This document shows, one piece after another, positions 49,395 to 61,250 of a stretch of 64,000 nucleotides of DNA. The DNA is from Chrysomallon squamiferum (taxonomy: Eukaryota > Mollusca > Gastropoda > Neomphalida > Peltospiridae). Numbering within the stretch: position 1 is the stretch's first letter; every line of letters begins with the position of its first letter. Where the stretch lies: NCBI GenBank assembly GCA_012295275.1, contig CM022667.1, positions 18,697,245 to 18,761,244 on the forward strand, given 5' to 3'. The translations under genes and the position numbers were made by a program. The notes beneath the pieces were generated by a model. It worked only from the letters and a program-made list of their open reading frames with translations. It was not told the DNA's origin and did no database searches.

Positions 49395-51107
49395 GTAATA
49401 TACATATTACCTGAAATATACTTAACTGATTTATACAGATTATCTGAAACGTGCAGAATGGTACTGACAAGTCTTTTAATCAATGTAATCGAGTTCTCCT
49501 TGACTGGTCACACTACCTTTAATGTACATGTTCATTGTTAAATCATTTCATAGACAAATGTTACAGTTAATCTGTATAATCCACCACTGCCGTTTTAACA
49601 AATCCTATCTATAGCGTACAATAACGTTGTTCCAGCCTGCGCAGATGGGATTAGTTGGAAAAACAATGTTTGATATAGGCTGCTGGTTTCCTTTAACTGC
49701 CTTCATTTGATTGGTAGATATAAATATCTTGGTGAATGGTCTTCTCTGTCACCTGCAAAAATGGATCTAGAGGAGACTTTCAGGCGTTATCCGCGAGTTA
49801 TATACTACCTAACGACGAATACATTGAGACTGTTGGCGAGTTGCTGGAAGCCATCATGCACCCAAGAAATCACCGTGTCAGTTTTACTTGCTTAAGAAAT
49901 ATAAACTGCTTTACATCATCAAGAGCATCCACATCGCTACTGGGCATGGAATACGAGACAAGATAATCAAGGAGGTCAACGAGAAGTACGCCGACATCAC
50001 CAGGATGCTGTTGCCTTGTTTTCAAATCCATGTCCATGTTAACCCTTCAATACTAGAAAGTGACAAAGGTCCGAATTCACAACGCAAGTTAACATTGAAT
50101 TTATGCAGGTGTAGCTTGACCTCGTCATCGTTCATTGGAAGCCGAGACACCGCCTGAGTCAGGGTTCAGTGGAAAGAGCCAACTGCGAAGTTTGCATGGA
50201 TGAATGATAGTGACATACAGGACGGGACTGTTGGACTCAAGTTTGTGCAATTTCAAAAGAATTCGAACCATCAGACTGGAATCGAGCGTTTTACTCTGGG
50301 AAGATTGACATCATCCAGCCTTCCCCAAGATGTCATGGAAGGTTGAAAATGAAAACGACTTTCTGTCTGCAATATCCCATCCATTATGGCAAACCCAGTC
50401 GAGCAATCCAGGGAGGAGGCAGAAATTGCACCAGTCTCACCCATCTCTGTACGTCAGGAGAAAATTAGGCTGCAGATAGGGCGAGAGAGAGTGCAAATCG
50501 GAAGCAATCTGATTGTGCCCATTCCTTCAGTTGACGAGGACGTGCAGAAGCTTAGGAGTTGTGACAGTGCAGTGACAACGATTTGTACGCAATCGATTTA
50601 AAAGGAGGAATATTGAATTGAAAGTACTCTAGAAACCAATTCTATGTGTGTGCTGCGACCTTGTATCAACCCGATGATGTCTGTACAGATTAAGATTTCC
50701 CTGCGCCAAGCTGTGCAAATGGAGTCAAAATGCAGGGGACAAGATATCACAAGATGAAACTGTGCTCGACTACATTGATCAATAGAATTGTTTTGAATTG
50801 AGAACTTTGACTACATTGATCAACAGAGTTGTATTTAATTGTTGTTTGTTCTGCAGTGCAGTATATGTTGTGTGATGCAAATGGTATGTGTTTTGAGCCA
50901 GTAGAGATTGCTAGCTTATTATTGTTTATGGTTATTCATTCAGTCAAATAACAACCTTGTCAGTACTATTCTGCACGTTTCAGGGAATCTGTATAAATTA
51001 GTGAAGAATATATCAGGTAATACGTATAATTAAAAAAAAAATTCAGCTACTGTGTGCGTATGTGTGTGTGTGTGTGTGTTAGCTGATTATACAGATTAAC
51101 TGTAACA
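49395..51107 (+). mobile_element. Defective Ginger/KRBA2-type element with terminal inverted repeats
   Basis: A perfect 23-bp inverted pair lies at 49559-49581 (begins TGTTACAGTTAATCTGT) and 51085-51107. A second inverted pair lies at about 49395-49471 and 50957-51030 (GATTTATACAGATTATCTG, then GAAACGTGCAG). The pairs interleave, and all carry a TTATACAGATTA-like core, so the ends have been duplicated or rearranged. Inside is an integrase-like pseudogene. Termini beginning TGT with an integrase gene fit the Ginger DNA transposons described in animals. The 4-bp flanks of the 23-bp pair are CAAA and CATA, a partial match only. Confidence 0.6.
49720..50640 (+). pseudogene. KRBA2/Ginger-like integrase remnant
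   Basis: Pieces in three frames join into one protein pattern: KMDLEETFRRYPRVIYY, NDEYIETVGELLEAIMHP, then LLYI followed by HIATGHGIRDKIIKEVNEKY, the His half of an integrase zinc-binding (HHCC) domain of the KRBA2/SCAND3/Ginger group, which typically reads HxATGHGGRDxM. Further on, at about 50165-50330, fragments RANCEV, DGTVGLKFVQFQKNSN and SSLPQDVMEG match the region just after the integrase core. The D,D-35-E core between about 50040 and 50165 appears to be deleted. With frameshifts, stops and the missing core the copy is dead. Confidence 0.6.
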
Positions 51108-52554
51108 CATACACACATTCAGAAAGATTATTTTTCTTAATCATTTGATTTTTAATACTTAAATAACTAAAAAATCTTTCATTAACATGTTCAGTGTTGA
51201 ACATTATTATTTTTATCTTATTTTATTATTTATTTTGCTTGTTTATTTATTTATATAATCAAGATACACAATACAGGAAACACTGTTACTTTTTAAGAGT
51301 TAGTAGATAATAGATAATAAATAATAAAATTGCTGTTGTGGAAATTCCGTTTCTATGACGCATCAGAATTTTATTCTAACAGTTATGCCAACAGCATATT
51401 AGGAGTACTGTTTTGTAGTGTTTGAATAGTTACAATTTCAACGACATAATTATATAATAGTTCGATTCATCAGAGGTAACCAAAGCATAAGTCACCTGGT
51501 GATAAAGAGCAGAAATTCGCGATAATCAGCTCTTCTTATAGGATCACTAATGACATGATCAAAATTTGTATGATTGTAGAAAATGCATATGATCTTAGTC
51601 TTTGAATAAAAACCGTTTAATCTTTTTCTAATATTTCTCATAAATTAGTAAACTAAACGTATGTAAGCTTAAATTATGAATGTATGCGTATACATTAAAA
51701 TGAAAGATCAAGTTTGTAATATCTATTCGATTGATATAAACAACATTATTTAATTGTATGTAAAACAAAAGTGAAATTTACTTTTAAAATAATTTATTTC
51801 AGAAAATAAAAATCAACATTACAGGTTCTCTATTGCTATGTGCAATATATAACCCGTAATGTTGATTTTTACATTATAAATGGTCATGAAAACAACGTTT
51901 ACATATTTACATCTCTTTTCAAAAATAATCATCAAAGAATCACAAACTAGGAAAAAGAGACAGTACATCCTACTTGAACTAACATCTGTCAGTGTATTTT
52001 ATATTTTGCATGAGAAAAACCGTTAGTCCTTTTTCAGAGGACTTTTAGAGAGAGAATAATATGCTCGTTCATTATTTTACAGACCACACATGATTTCACG
52101 GACACTACTTATTTGTTATTATTCTTTTATTCTTCGTTTTCATAGCTCGCTGTACAGTTCTAACCATAAGAATTCCGCATCAATCTACGAGTTTGGTTGC
52201 ACTTTGATATTCTACTGTAAAACCAAAAGAATTCAGGCCAGAAACATATCGCATATACGTTTAAAATAACACACGATATATATATATATATATATCTTGT
52301 TATTTTTTTAGGGGCTGTAGTTTTTTGGGGCACGTTTCCGTAACTGCCCCACTTATCTGACGTATCCACTTGTTGGCAACTAGAAAAATAAAACAAGAAA
52401 AATGTAAATAACAAATGTTGATATACTTCCTATTATGATTATAAATATCAAAATAAAAAATGATTTCAAACACCAAATAACTATTTAAAAAAGAATAAAA
52501 AGAAGAGAAAAAAAGAAATAAAAACTAAATGTCATTCAAAATTTTTGATTATTA
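51108..52554. other. Spacer with a strong hairpin
   Basis: AT-rich DNA with a 15-bp perfect inverted repeat (51808-51870) and an ATATAT tract near 52275-52292. No gene is seen. Confidence 0.5.
51808..51870. repeat. Hairpin-forming inverted repeat
   Basis: AAAAATCAACATTAC (51808-51822) is perfectly complementary to 51856-51870. Past one mismatch, GGTT pairs with AACC, leaving a loop of about 23 bases. This is longer and less repetitive than other chance inverted repeats in the window. Confidence 0.75.
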
Positions 52555-52578
52555 AAAGATTCTATTTATTTATTTATT

Positions 52579-52665
<87 letters not shown>

Positions 52666-52670
52666 TTATT
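52555..52670. repeat. (TTTA)n-(TTA)n microsatellite, LINE tail
   Basis: About seven TTTA-type units run into more than 20 ATT units, adjoining the 3' end of the minus-strand LINE, where it reads as (TAA)n. Confidence 0.85.
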
Positions 52671-52879
52671 TTTGTCTTACAACAAATACTGTATTAAATG
52701 TAGTGTCCAACAATATTTAAAACGAAAGCAAACTGGAATTTTGTTGAGCCTTGATATTTTATTATTCACTGCAGCTCTTGTACTACCTGCAATTGTTTCT
52801 ATATTGGCATATTACACAATAATAAAATATATACAATATATCAATATATCAGCCAGAGGATTTGAAAAAAAAATCATTA

Positions 52880-55025
52880 CCGAAAATAGTAAGTTTTTTA
52901 AGGACACCAGCTTTTTTAGAGTTAAATAATTTATAAATTTATGAATGCTTGGTTTAGATTGACATAAAAATGGTAGGTAACGGTTTCTTTTGATTCATAA
53001 AAAACATACGAGTAAATATATAATGAAACTGATCTCCGATGTTATAGTTATTACTTAATGGACACATTCTATTTTCTAATGGTATATCTTCTCGTATCAG
53101 TAAGAAGATTAGAATTTGAAAGTATAAACCATAACTTTGGACACCAGTATTTTCTCTCTATAAAGTCTCGAATGCGACAACATTTCTAAATAGTTTATAA
53201 TTAAAACATTAGACGAGTTATCAATGACAGAATACCAATAAAGTAAATAAGCCTTGTGTTAATGCATAATTTTAACATACCATTACATTGTGATAGCTGT
53301 ACATCATTGAGAATAAATTTAACATGTAATATCAATTTGTAATTAAAAACGTTATTGTTAACACCATTCAGCAATAGTATACACACTAGTAATGAAAACT
53401 TAGACTGCTTTCCCGTGATTGTTCGATACCAATTCTTACTTTTACAGTAATATAAACGTTCAAATTCTCCATTTAATAAGTACAGTGGAGTAGATTTTCT
53501 TACAGGTAATAACAATTTCATAAACTGGTTACAAGTTTTTTCCAGTAATAACAAATTTTCCAATCCCCGTAATGAGATGAATTGGTAAAATCATGCAGTT
53601 AAATAATTTTAGTTGACACATGATGGAAATGTTATGATGTCTTAGTTGTCGTAGAATGAAATACATAGCCTTCTGTGCTTGTGTATATAATATGTTTCTT
53701 GCTTTAGTAAATCTGTTCGAGTTAAGAAAAAAGTAAACAGAGATATGGATAACTTTCTACATTATCAAGCTTTGATTTTTCAAGATAAAACACTTTCTTG
53801 TTGCCATTAAAAATTAAGATTTTCGTGTTTTGTTAACAGTTTCCAATTAGCGAGTAACAATCAAAAATATTTACAGATTTTTCTGTATCTTGATAATTAG
53901 CTGCAATGAGTATAGTGTCATCAGCATAGACTAAAACAAAAAAGAACAATAGATATATGTATCAAAAAATCACTGAATAATTCGTCTATGTTTATGCCCT
54001 GGCAATTATTAATTTTAAATATATCTTCTATATCCATTGAGGTTCAATGAGAATAGTAAAGGAGATAAATTTTCAACTTGTCTACCACTAACACAACAGG
54101 GGAAATAGTGTGTTAATGGGTTATGTGCTCTAACACAAGATTTAATATTTTTATACATATTGTAAATAATCTGGAAACATTTACCATATATATGTATATA
54201 TACCATTTTTAATTCATTTTCCCCAAAGTCCGATTGTCCACACTGAATCAATAGCTTTGCTGAAATCTATATGTTTTTTCTTCCGTGCTTTCGTCAGTTC
54301 AATTAATCCGTAAAGTGTAAAAATGTGGTCATTTGTACAGTAATCCTTCCCAAATCCTGCTTGAACGTTCAGATCGTATATTATTTGTTTCAAGATAAAA
54401 CTTTAGTCTGTCATTTAACATAGTGATAAAAAGTTTGTTGTTCTCGAGATATTTAACAACTGTAAGTATTTCACTTTCTAATACAGGACTATTTAGTAAA
54501 TTGTTACATTCTAAATATATGGTAAAGTCTAGTTCTGGGTGGGATTATCACTAATGTTTACATCTTTAAAGTATAGTGTTTCTAAAGGTGATAAATTACA
54601 GTCAGTTCGTTGTATTTTTAGAAGTTCCCCCAAAACTCGCATGTGACATTTGCTAAGATCAGTAAGTTTTAGTTCTCTTTTCCAGTAGCGTTTTCTGAAA
54701 TGTTTTAATATTACATACTTTTATTGTTTACTGGTCTTTAGGAGTCGTTGTTTGTTAGTCATTTTTTTCCTATTTCTGTAAGCTGTTTTCGCTTCTGTGT
54801 ATTTTCTTCTTCATTGATCTGCATTGACAACCTTATATCCGCGTTTGGGGGTTATCTGCTTCTAGCATATCCAAATGTATTTACCGCGGTGTTCACGAAA
54901 TCGTTACTGATACTGTTCAGCGTGGCTGTTCATGCTAAAAAGATTCACTTAGGTAATAGTCGTGACGGAACCTTATTAGTGCCTCTTTGCCAGACTTGGT
55001 TTTAATTGTAATTTGGTTTTCTTTG
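52880..55025 (-). pseudogene. LINE ORF2 remnant: linker, reverse transcriptase, C-terminal region
   Basis: The minus strand reads, in broken frames, NVQAGFGKDYCTNDHIFTLY and IDFSKAIDSVW (54250-54370), ENLSPLLFSL (54045-54080) and the catalytic LVYADDTILIA (YADD at 53917-53928), in the order expected for a non-LTR reverse transcriptase. Further left come KLLLPVRKSTPLYLLNGE (about 53470-53530) and a ENRMCPLSN ... FHYIF block (about 53030-53100). The last is the C-terminal CCHC-like knuckle of these elements, with its second Cys changed to Ser. Upstream of the RT, 54560-55020 holds the endonuclease-RT linker (LGELLKIQRTDCNLSPL). Many stops show there is no function. Confidence 0.8.
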
Positions 55026-55029
55026 TAGT

Positions 55030-55732
55030 GAATTATAGAATATTCACAAAATCTTTATTTTTATATGTCCAGGTAAAGCAGAATGTCTGCTACCTGTATT
55101 GTAAATATCTTATTATATTACGGTAACATTTATTTAGCTACCATGTATAATCATGTTTATAATTTATATTTTTACAGTTCTTAACTGTTTACCTAATTAA
55201 TGATAGAAAACAGGGGTAAATATACAAAAACTAAATAGCAGAGCGTATGCAGACGTACATGGGCCATTTAGAAGCTCTATTGTATAATTAGGGGAAGTTC
55301 CGTTATTTAATAAACTAAAATACACTGGGGTTTAACAAACTCAAAATTGGCATTAAAAGCTACAAAGTAAATTCAGAAAGGCTATCTGCAGAGATGTAGA
55401 TTGAACACCCGAGCGATGGGTATATAAGTAGCGACACGCGTTTTGAAAGTCTTTGACTGTGCGCTAAAAAAACAAGTAGACAACCTGATAATGCGGTTCG
55501 TGGAAGCAACAAAAGTGAGAATATAAACACAATTTTACAAAACACTACACAACATAAACACACCCGCCTCCAACCCCAGAACCAACTGGCAACCTCCCCT
55601 CGACGTCTGAACTCCAAAAAGCAACAACAACGCGACGCTAACAACAACAACAAGCAAAAAGAAGCCCGACATGATGTCACGACGAGCCATTTTTTTTTGT
55701 TGTTTTTGTTTTATTTAGTAGTAGAAACTAAG

Positions 55733-55771
<39 letters not shown>

Positions 55772-57375
55772 GTAAATAAATAAATATAAATAAATAAAAC
55801 CCCTTAAACAGTGCCCAGTGCATATATATATGTATATGTGTGTGGATGTGTGTATGTATATGTATATATATATATATATACCCACATATGTGTACGTGTG
55901 TGTCTGTGTAGGGGTCTGTATATATGTATCTCTACTGCACCCTTTCGGATGTTAATAAGTAAAAACCACTCAAAGGTTTATTCCAAATTGCCCACTTCAA
56001 ATGCACTTGCACCCATCCCCTCCCATTCCTTTTCCCCCTTTTCCCTTCCCCTCTCCTGTCCCGGAACCCATCCCTGGCGATCCCAGAGATCGGATCCGGG
56101 ATAGGCGTGCCCGAACCTTGAATTGGACGTGGGCACGTAAAAAGAGTTCTCCATCCATCGACTGTGCGCCGTCTGCACAAGACAAAGGAAAACGCAAACA
56201 GTGGTAAATGTGTAAACTACATATATATATATATATAAAAAACAATTATCCATACTGAATTCGTGTCTGTGTTATATTTCTCTAGTGGAGGAATAGGAAA
56301 TAGGAAAAAAATTAACGTGCTAATCAGAGCAAGCTGTTGTGAAGCACGTCTGCGACGGGCACGCTTTCTGACAGGTCTCTAGTGGATACAGAATAGTCAT
56401 TTAGTAGTTTAAGCGGTCTCAGATAATTAACACCTTGTCACGTGACGCCATTATAGTCTGCTACCCTTTAGACGGGACGAGCCAAATTTTATGTAGTAAT
56501 ACCACTCAGACTAGTCACCGTGACAATAGTTCCTTTATTTAAATTTTCACTGTATTTGTCAGCCACATGTTTATTCCATTTTCGGAACTTCAATTCAGCT
56601 ACTTCAGTATTGTCTACTTGTTAATTCGTTTTTAAACTCTGAAAGTAACACATGGGCTATGAATGTCTGTATATAAAGGTTCAAAATCAAGGTATGTTCC
56701 CAGAACTGGCAGTCTCCAGATTAGGTAAGCGGTGAGGTGTTCTAATCCGCTTCCAGAAATAGGAAAACTGGCGTAAGCAATTAAGGCCAATTTAGAAGCA
56801 TGGAGATAACGAGATGTGTGAAGAATAGATGGGGCGATTAACAAGATTAACCTTAATGAGCAGTGAAGAGTAGAGGTGAGCCGGAATAGAGACTGCAAGA
56901 AAATTAATGTTTGGAGACATGAAATTAATGTTATATGTCAGTAAAATCTGGAGACAGGAAATACTACCAGTTTAAACGTGTGGGGTTAAAGAGAACAATT
57001 AAGAGATGTATGAAGAGGGTATCCAGAATAGAGGTCGCAAGGAAATTAATGTTATAACGTAAGATTTGGAGACCTATATAAATACTACACAGTCATGATG
57101 TTTGTTATGTTTGACCATAATTTATTGCCTTTGTTATTGCTTTGATCATCGATCAATAGTCAACCGTCAATGGTACGATTAATCGTCAGTGGTACCGGGA
57201 ACATCAGCTAAGGTGATGGCCATCAATTAAGGTGACGGAACACCAATTAGTAAGGGTGAGCAATAAACTGCCAGAAATGGAACAACAGGCGTGTCCAATT
57301 AAGATGTGTTATAATCTCACAGCCAGATTCAGGAATGCCAGAATCGGGAATAAACCAAAATCAAGAGCATCACAT
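55030..57375. other. Unidentified 2.3 kb insertion inside the LINE
   Basis: LINE similarity stops near 57380 (GTSIVDLL) and resumes near 55025. Between them lie a TATA-like GGTATATAAGTAGCG at about 55419-55433 in CpG-rich surroundings, an (AAAT)n tract (55730-55800), a TA/TG microsatellite (55826-55880), a GC-rich block (55990-56205) and a partly repetitive stretch (56700-57080) in which the GGAATAGAGACTGCAAGAAA / AGAATAGAGGTCGCAAGGAA pair recurs about 150 bases apart. A second TATA-like TATATAAATACTACAC lies at about 57073-57090. No protein family was recognised and no terminal repeats were found. It may be several nested insertions. Confidence 0.5.
55990..56205. other. GC-rich block of unknown identity
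   Basis: Unlike its AT-rich surroundings, this block has a pyrimidine-rich half (CCCATCCCCTCCCATTCC) followed by CCCGGAACCCATCCCTGGCG and GGATCCGGGATAGGCGTGCC. It is bordered on both sides by TA-rich microsatellites, as short interspersed elements often are. Overlapping open frames exist on both strands because stops are rare in GC-rich DNA; none resembles a known protein. Confidence 0.5.
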
Positions 57376-57379
57376 AGCG

Positions 57380-58040
57380 AGGTTATAGCAAATCAACGAT
57401 ACTTGTTCCCTTACAAGTAGTTTACCAATATTTTTTTTATCATTATCAACTATTCCGTTTACAAAATATACATGTTGTTATTATTTGCAAAATTCAATAA
57501 ATTTATATCCATGACTATGTGCTGACTTTTTCTTTCTAGAGAAATTCCTTAATTTAGTAGACTGTTCATAAAATTAAATAATTCATCTGAAAATTCTATC
57601 TGTTATTTTTGTTTCATATCACACATTATATAATTTGGGAGTGTCTGTGTTCTGGCGTTAAAATCGCTGACGAGAACAATATCATTTTCAGTACATATGT
57701 TATAAATTCAGCTTGCAACAAGTTAAAAGTATCACTGTTAAAGTAAGGAGAGCCAATAATTATATTAGATATGTTTCTAGATACAACTGAATCTTTAAAC
57801 TTAAACAATAATACATATTCAGATGGTTTTTTGATAAATTAGTACATTTGAAATAATATTATTTTGACAGTTAGTCATATGCCACCCGATTTAGCACATG
57901 ATTTTCCTTTTCTATTATTTCTATTATATACTATAAAACACTATCAATATCAAGTTTTGTTTCTACTAAACGCAACAACAATTTTGAAAAATTCTGGTGT
58001 ATGCAGTTTTGTTTTCAAGCATTAAACATTAACTCTATTT
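57380..58040 (-). pseudogene. LINE ORF2 remnant: AP-endonuclease domain
   Basis: Minus-strand fragments LKTKLHTPEFFKIV (near 57980-58020), SGGI, FKFKDSVVSRNISNIIIG and SPYFNSDTFNLLQAEF (57700-57770), then HGYKF..FCKNNNMYIVNG-like and IGKLL..GTSIVDLL-like pieces (57380-57520) follow the order of a LINE endonuclease domain. The reading frame changes several times. The domain is cut off by the insertion at about 57375. Confidence 0.7.
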
Positions 58041-58099
58041 ATGTAACAGTAGTGATTCGATACTTCAAACGGTTCATCTTGATTGTCGCCAGCGGCGAA

Positions 58100-59063
58100 C
58101 TTAGGCTGTCCTAGGCACGCGAGGAGTAATTGCGGGCATGCTTTGCTCGGATTTACAATTTGTGGGCTATTAATATTCGATTCGTTGTGTCTACCTTGTG
58201 TTTGAGTACTTGGGTACCATCGACTTCCTTCAGTAAAAAGTTTGTCGATTACTAATGTCGCACGGCGTACATGTTTTCAATAAACTTTGACCATAAACCT
58301 TTTCTGCGTTCCACAATCTCGCGCGGAAACTGTTCACCGATACCAAACTGAGTTCCTTTCAAAACTTTAGAATTTCTTCAAACAGTTTCTTTGTCTTTTA
58401 ATCTTTCAACAGGTCGTGGCCTAGTTGAGTTTGGTACATTCCGTCCGAGAAGGTGCACACGATCAAATGCAAAAATATTTTTGTGTTAGATTTGTTCTTT
58501 AAGAAACTGATTTTCTACTTGCTTTGTATCCTCATCGTCTTTTTCTACAATCCCGTTGAAAATCAGGTTGTTTCTCATTGATCGTGTCTGAATAACTAGC
58601 ACATTTGCATACGGATCATCATAATCATGCCGGAACTGTTAATTTCATTATAATATTTCTTAACTTGTTTACCTCTTCCTTCATAGCTGCAACCACATCC
58701 GCCACTTTCTTTCTTTCCGTATGGGCTTCTTCAAAGCTAGCGTTTACAAAATATATAGATTCTTCTAACTTAGGGATTTTTATGCAATTGAATTTTAAAA
58801 TCAGTGACAATGGTTACAATAATATTTAATCGTTTCGCAATACCTTCTATTTTTATCTGTTTTCTCCGAAATGAGAAGAAGTGTATGTGAGATTGCATTT
58901 ATTTTCTGAAATATCTGGTTGGTATCCATGATGGTATTTGCAGTTGTAACACAGGCTGAACTTGGTAAGCTGGATTTCCGTATGCAGGCGAGCGAGTTAA
59001 TGCACTGCTAAATAAAACTTGTGGTTGTGTGGCGGACGCACTAGTCGGAGAATCTGACGCCAT
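58100..59063 (-). pseudogene. LINE ORF1 remnant
   Basis: The minus strand opens with ATG at 59063 (MASDSPTSASATQPQ), shows a coiled-coil-like stretch at 58625-58810 (KVADVVAAMKEEVNKLRNII) and then RSMRNNLIFNGI-like, FDRVHLLGR, RPRPVERLKDKE and GIGEQFPREIVERRKGL (58290-58345). That is the order coiled coil, RRM-like domain and C-terminal domain of L1-type ORF1 proteins, which bind the element's RNA. At least three frameshifts or stops break it. Confidence 0.75.
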
Positions 59064-59119
59064 CTTTTCTTTCGCTTCTATCCGTTTATGATTGTTTTCT
59101 TTCTTCTTGTGTCCCTTCT

Positions 59120-59125
59120 TTTATT
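59120..59125 (-). terminator. Candidate poly(A) signal for the P4HA gene
   Basis: AATAAA on the minus strand lies 137 bases past the P4HA stop codon, just before the LINE begins. No other hexamer is closer. Confidence 0.4.
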
Positions 59126-59261
59126 TGCTGGTTATTTTGTCATATAATATGTTATATACTAATAATAATTTGTTTCCATCATATTTATGTTAAAATATTT
59201 AAAAACAAGATATATAATACCGCAGCTAATTTTCTTCAAGCGTCCACCCTCTTGTCATGCG

Positions 59262-61195
59262 CTACAGGCTGAACTGTTCTCCGCCAGAGGATACTCGGGC
59301 TAGTTGGTGCCCTGCATTGGGATTAATGTTTTTAAGTGGAATTAATGTTACAAAGTTAAATATACATACCCCACTTTTGTCCGTACAAAACAGGACAACC
59401 GCCATGCATAGTTCTTTGATCACGTTGCCCATCTGGAGTATAGTTATACCAAAACACAGCAGAATACTGAGAAAAAAGTTTTTAAATCAAACTAGCTGAA
59501 GTAATTTTTTTAATATAAAGGAATTTTTTTTTTTTTTTTTCATTTTATTTTATTTTTTTTTATTTGTTTTTCATTCATTTATTGTTTATTTGTTTTGTTA
59601 ACACTTGTGCGAGTTTTTGTATAGACCCTCTAACGTATTTACGCTATCATTGAAACATTCTACTATTTTTAACTGCAACTGCACTTCTATATTTATTGTT
59701 GATTTATTGGTAAAATAAGAAAAATACTGTTAGATTGGAATAAGTGGTTGGAATGATCTGTTTCTTTTTATACTCTACCTTAATTGGCTGAGCACCGATA
59801 CCTAAAAGTGGAAACACCGTAGCTCCACCAGCTTCAACATCACCTAACTGAAATGAAACAAACTTTAATAACTTAATAATCCTGTTTTAAATTCATTATC
59901 CAGTTATCAAAGCTATATGGCTTTACTGATTACACGGAGATATCATTTCACATGCAAACACATGAGTGTTTTTTATGCATACATACATACATACACATAT
60001 AGATACATAGATATTTACATATATACATACTTACACACATAATACATACATACATATATATTTACACACACACAATAATAATAATAATAATTATTATTAG
60101 TAGTAGTAGTAGTAGTAATAGTAGTAGGAGCAGCAGTAGCAAAGAACATCACTTACATAAAACATGAATGTCGCTAATCTGTCGCCGCTGTCTTTGGTAA
60201 AACCACTTAAACTTTTCAGAGTGTCTGGATCCTGGTGAAACAAACAAACAGAACAACAATAAATATACAGAGAGTCAGATAGAAAGATGATAAATATTAC
60301 TGTTAGAAATAGTCAACAAAACAAAACTTACGACATAATAATCATAATGAGGGATATACTGTCCACCTAAGCCATAATTCAGAACCTGAAATGTGAAAAT
60401 AAACATTTTAATAACAAAATAAAATAGAATATACTGATAACATAATTTACATGTATTCCCTTATGGCAAGTTAGCTTACATTTAGCATTGTTCAAAACTA
60501 TTGCCTGTAAGTTTTAGCAACTGTTGATAAAAATAACATATGACCAAAAAAACCACGAAAGTCTGCAAAACAATCAAACAACAAAACAAAACAAAACGAA
60601 ATAACAAACGAATAAACAACCAAATAAATAAATAAAACCCGATAATAGCTCCAAGTAGGTTCAGGATTCCACACTCTCAAAACTTTTAATTGTTAACGGA
60701 GATAGTACAGAGTTCAGATAAATGCTATACATTGTTAGTAATAACCTAATCACAGATGTTATAACTGCAGCAGAAAAGTACTCAAATCAATGACCTTTTT
60801 TCTTCTATGAAAAAAACAATTACCATTCCAGTCCTGGAATAAATCTAAATTTACAAATGATGTTATTTTAATAGTTTACTGTGTATATGTTGTTTTCATA
60901 AAATAAAAATGTGATCACATGTTTCTGTTCTGACATACCTGAAATGGTTCTGCAAGCGTTCTCTCCTCTCTGTAATCCGTGAGTAATCCTGTTATCTCTG
61001 AAACCCTTCGACTTAAGCGATGTATAATAGATGTATGATTGTCCCACATCCATGCCCTATTTTGAAACCAAATTGATTTTTTTTTTTTTTTTCGGAAATT
61101 ATATGAAAACGAAACGGGGTTCAGTTTTTAAAATAATTTAATATGCATTAAAACACAGAAAATATTCCTTAGGCATTACAAGAAATTTCTTTTTA

Positions 61196-61250
<55 letters not shown>

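Larger units (their letters stand above)
52555..59070 (-). mobile_element. Degenerate L1/Tx1-like LINE, minus strand, split by an insertion
   Basis: Going right to left: ORF1 from ATG at 59063 down to about 58100, ORF2 endonuclease about 58040-57380, a foreign insertion 57375-55030, ORF2 linker and reverse transcriptase about 55025-53600, the C-terminal region to about 52880, and a (TAA)n tail on this strand at 52555-52670. Such a microsatellite tail is common at LINE 3' ends. Stops and frameshifts occur in every domain, so the copy is dead. The coiled-coil/RRM-type ORF1 and the AP-endonuclease plus RT ORF2 place it with non-LTR elements of the L1/Tx1 type; the exact clade needs a tree. The 5' end lies only about 200 bases from the P4HA stop codon, on the same strand. 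Confidence 0.8.

Noticed and set aside
52672-52929. 85-codon plus-strand frame with hydrophobic segments
   Set aside because: It is the antisense of the LINE 3' end; the minus strand shows the expected ORF2 tail.
55811-56253. Several overlapping open frames on both strands
   Set aside because: They arise from the GC-rich block, where stops are rare, and from microsatellites; none resembles a known protein.
59257-59499. 80-codon plus-strand frame
   Set aside because: It is antisense to the last two P4HA exons.
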